Source of the DNA: Actinidia chinensis
Lineage: Eukaryota; Streptophyta; Magnoliopsida; Ericales; Actinidiaceae
Reading direction: 5' to 3'
Length of the DNA stretch: 64,000 bases
NCBI GenBank assembly: GCA_009663005.1
Contig: CM018913.1
Location: 59,935 to 123,934 of the forward strand
Made by a program: the position numbers and the translations under genes. Below, piece after piece: positions 61,908-64,000 of the stretch (its first letter is position 1; each line of letters starts with the position of its first letter). The notes under the pieces were generated by a model. It was not told where the DNA came from. It ran no database searches and saw only the letters and a list, made by a program, of their open reading frames with translations.

Positions 61908-62311
61908 AGGCTTCATGTAGATACATAAATTTTTTAATTTATAAAATTCAATCTCTAAAAATTTTAAATTTGAATTTCAAATCCTTCATTTATATGTAAT
62001 TTTTTTTTAAGATTTCACTTAATATAGATTTTTAATTAACACATTTTGGTGAGAGAGGAGGGGATTGAGAGAGAGGGGATGAAGAGAAGAGGAGAGGAGA
62101 TAGAGAGGAAGAGAAGAGAAGAGATGACAATAGAAGGAGAGGAGAAGATAATGAATTATTTGAATTTTTTTATTTTGCTCTTGAATTCAAAAGGTGATAT
62201 TTTCTGATCAAAAATTATTTAATCTATTTGTATTTTAAACATACTCGATGAATTTGAATAAGTATTTGAAATTACTAGATTTGAAATGCATGTATCCAAA
62301 ATAAAACCTTA
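61908..62311. mobile_element. Possible Tourist-like MITE
   Basis: The left end is GGCTTCATGTAGATACAT and the right end, inverted, GGTTTTATTTTGGATACAT, with TTA on both outer sides. A GA-rich block (62050-62150) lies inside. Weaker than the two other Tourist-like candidates because the terminal match is imperfect. Confidence 0.45.
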
Positions 62312-63600
62312 AATTCTTTTAATTTTTAGTTATTTGTTTTAATATTTTTTAACATTTTTTTTTACTTTTTTCAATTTGGTCTCCATTAAGAGGAATTAGA
62401 AAAGTACAATTATTTTTTGTTATCCAAAAAACTAAAACGCAAATTATTCAGCATAAAACAAAAATAATCTAATTTTTAATTCATGTGGATGTTTGTAGTT
62501 ATTGAAATAAAAATATATGTTTATCTTTTCTAGTCCGCTATTCGGATGAAACGCAAAAAAATTAAAAAAAAATAATAATTAAAAATTAAAAAAAAAACTC
62601 ATTAAAAATAAAAAATAATTAAATTATCTTAAACATGGCCTTTGTTAAGTCTGGTGGGTTTGTAATCCAATTTTATTCCCGCTGAAAAAAAATATTTTTC
62701 TAAGTAGTTACAAGAGTTTAATATATGATTTAATTGATACAGAATCCATTGCAAATTTTAAGTTATTTCTTCTCATATCGTTATGAAAAATTAAAGTACA
62801 ATATCTTTGCATAGTTCTAATAGAATTCATTATTGACTTTTACTCAGTTCTTAAATAATAATAATAAATGATGTGATAATAATAATACTGAAATTTAATG
62901 TTTCTCTTTTTTTCAATTTTGAATTTGAGTTCGAGTTTGAGGTAAAATCATAAAATAAGAAAAAATGAAGTTGATTTAAAGATTTCTTAAAAAAAAGGAA
63001 AAAAAACGTTCGGAGAGAAGAAACGTGGGGAACCAACACGTGAATATACCACAAGATAGGGTGTCCCGCGGTTTTAGTATGTTTGTCTCAATTGTAAAAC
63101 GGGGTCAATGAAAACTCACACGTGACATGGGAACAGGACCAGCTCGTACGGTGCAAAGTACCCTCCGTTGAACTTTTCTAGTTTGCATGGGAGATTCGGA
63201 AAGGGACAGTTGGGACCTCACGATGGCTGGTCTGATTTCTTTTGATTGTTGGTATTAAAAATGGAAAAAACACTCATGAACATCTAGAATTGGATAAAAA
63301 AAGTTTTTTTTAAAATTCATAATAAGTAATTTATATTTATTTATATGTAATTCAAGTTAAATTTGAATTATTAATTTTTTTTTTAAAATATAAATTTTGA
63401 GATCGTAGTAATGTTTATTTTCTAAAATATTTCAACTTATACTTAATGTGGGATTTCTTTTCAAAAATAACCGTTTTTCTCTATAATAGTTATATTAACA
63501 ATTCAAAGGGCACATCAGGTGGCTCCTTTCCAAATTTCAACCAAATATTCACTTATCCATTTCTTTTTAATTTGACCAATATAAAACCCCCATGCACTTC
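62312..63600. other. Gene-free AT-rich region
   Basis: Long A- and T-runs. No protein family, RNA gene or bounded repeat recognised. Confidence 0.6.
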
Positions 63601-63603
63601 TTA

Positions 63604-63791
63604 GGCTCCGTTGGGTATTTGTCAGCTTTTTTCTTGTTTTTTGCTTAAAATAAGTTATTTTTCTAGTTTATTTTTTTGCTTAGTTTTGTTAAAAATAACC
63701 ACAAAGCAAAAAGACAAAAAAATTTTAATTTTTTTAGTAGCAAACCTTAAAAAAAAAAAACTTGACTTATTAAGCATTACCCAAAAGAGCC
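63604..63791. mobile_element. Tourist-like (PIF/Harbinger) MITE, 188 bp
   Basis: The left end is GGCTCCGTTGGGTATT and the right end, inverted, GGCTCTTTTGGGTAAT. TTA occurs at 63601-63603 and 63792-63794 as the expected trinucleotide duplication. T-rich left half and A-rich right half, so it folds back on itself. Confidence 0.78.
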
Positions 63792-64000
63792 TTAGTGTGT
63801 TGCAAGTTAATCCTATATTGCGGTTTCTTGACTGTGTTGCAATGTTAATCTTATGTTTGGTTCATTTAACAAGTGGATGAAAAAAACATGTGCAATGCAC
63901 CATGGCCTATACAAAACAGAGGTTATGGGAGGGAGAGAAAAAAAAATGCATCCTTCACTCTAGATATACAAAGCAGGGGAAAAAAAAGGGATTATGAATT

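Noticed and set aside
1..64000. CRISPR arrays, bacterial operons, rRNA and tRNA genes
   Set aside because: None seen. Tandem repeats lack a repeat-spacer layout, and the only tRNA-like signals belong to the SINE-like element and the TRIM primer-binding site.

Overview
This is a window of nuclear DNA from a flowering plant. It is AT-rich, with long introns, GT-AG splice sites, conserved plant genes split into many exons, and many transposon remnants. I cannot name the species. No prokaryotic, organellar or viral block was seen.

Layout. (1) About 1.4-10.6 kb, + strand: the catalytic subunit of protein phosphatase 2A (plant PP2A-3/4 type), exons 2-11; exon 1 lies upstream of the window. (2) 10.6-21.3 kb: no complete gene recognised. 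It holds an isolated minus-strand exon resembling the C-terminus of phytoene synthase near 12.2 kb, a SINE-like element, a long hairpin and a Tourist-like MITE. (3) 21.5-30.5 kb, +: eIF2B gamma subunit in about 13 exons, with a degenerate hAT transposase antisense in its 4.9-kb third intron. (4) 30.5-34.6 kb: low-complexity DNA and a 1.6-kb Mutator-like foldback element with a 10-bp target-site duplication. (5) 34.8-36.2 kb, +: a two-exon 2-oxoglutarate/Fe(II) dioxygenase of the feruloyl-CoA 6'-hydroxylase type. (6) 37.6-50.0 kb, minus: an AAE18-type acyl-activating enzyme in about 13 exons. Its introns contain a dead LINE, a TRIM nested in that LINE, and a GC-rich LTR-like insertion. (7) 50-64 kb: no gene recognised; AT-rich sequence with MITEs, a foldback element and a duplicated tandem-repeat block at 56.6-58.7 kb.

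The genes do not form a pathway. They are a phosphatase catalytic subunit, a translation-initiation factor, a specialised-metabolism oxygenase and an acyl-CoA-synthetase-like enzyme, as expected of unrelated neighbours in a plant genome.

The most important observation concerns sequence quality. Nearly every coding exon of all four genes carries one or more small indels, yet amino-acid identity, exon order and almost all splice sites are intact. That fits an uncorrected long-read assembly better than four neighbouring pseudogenes, so each CDS below is a set of exons rather than one open frame. I found no convincing new biological system. The structures most worth a second look are the nested and foldback repeats.
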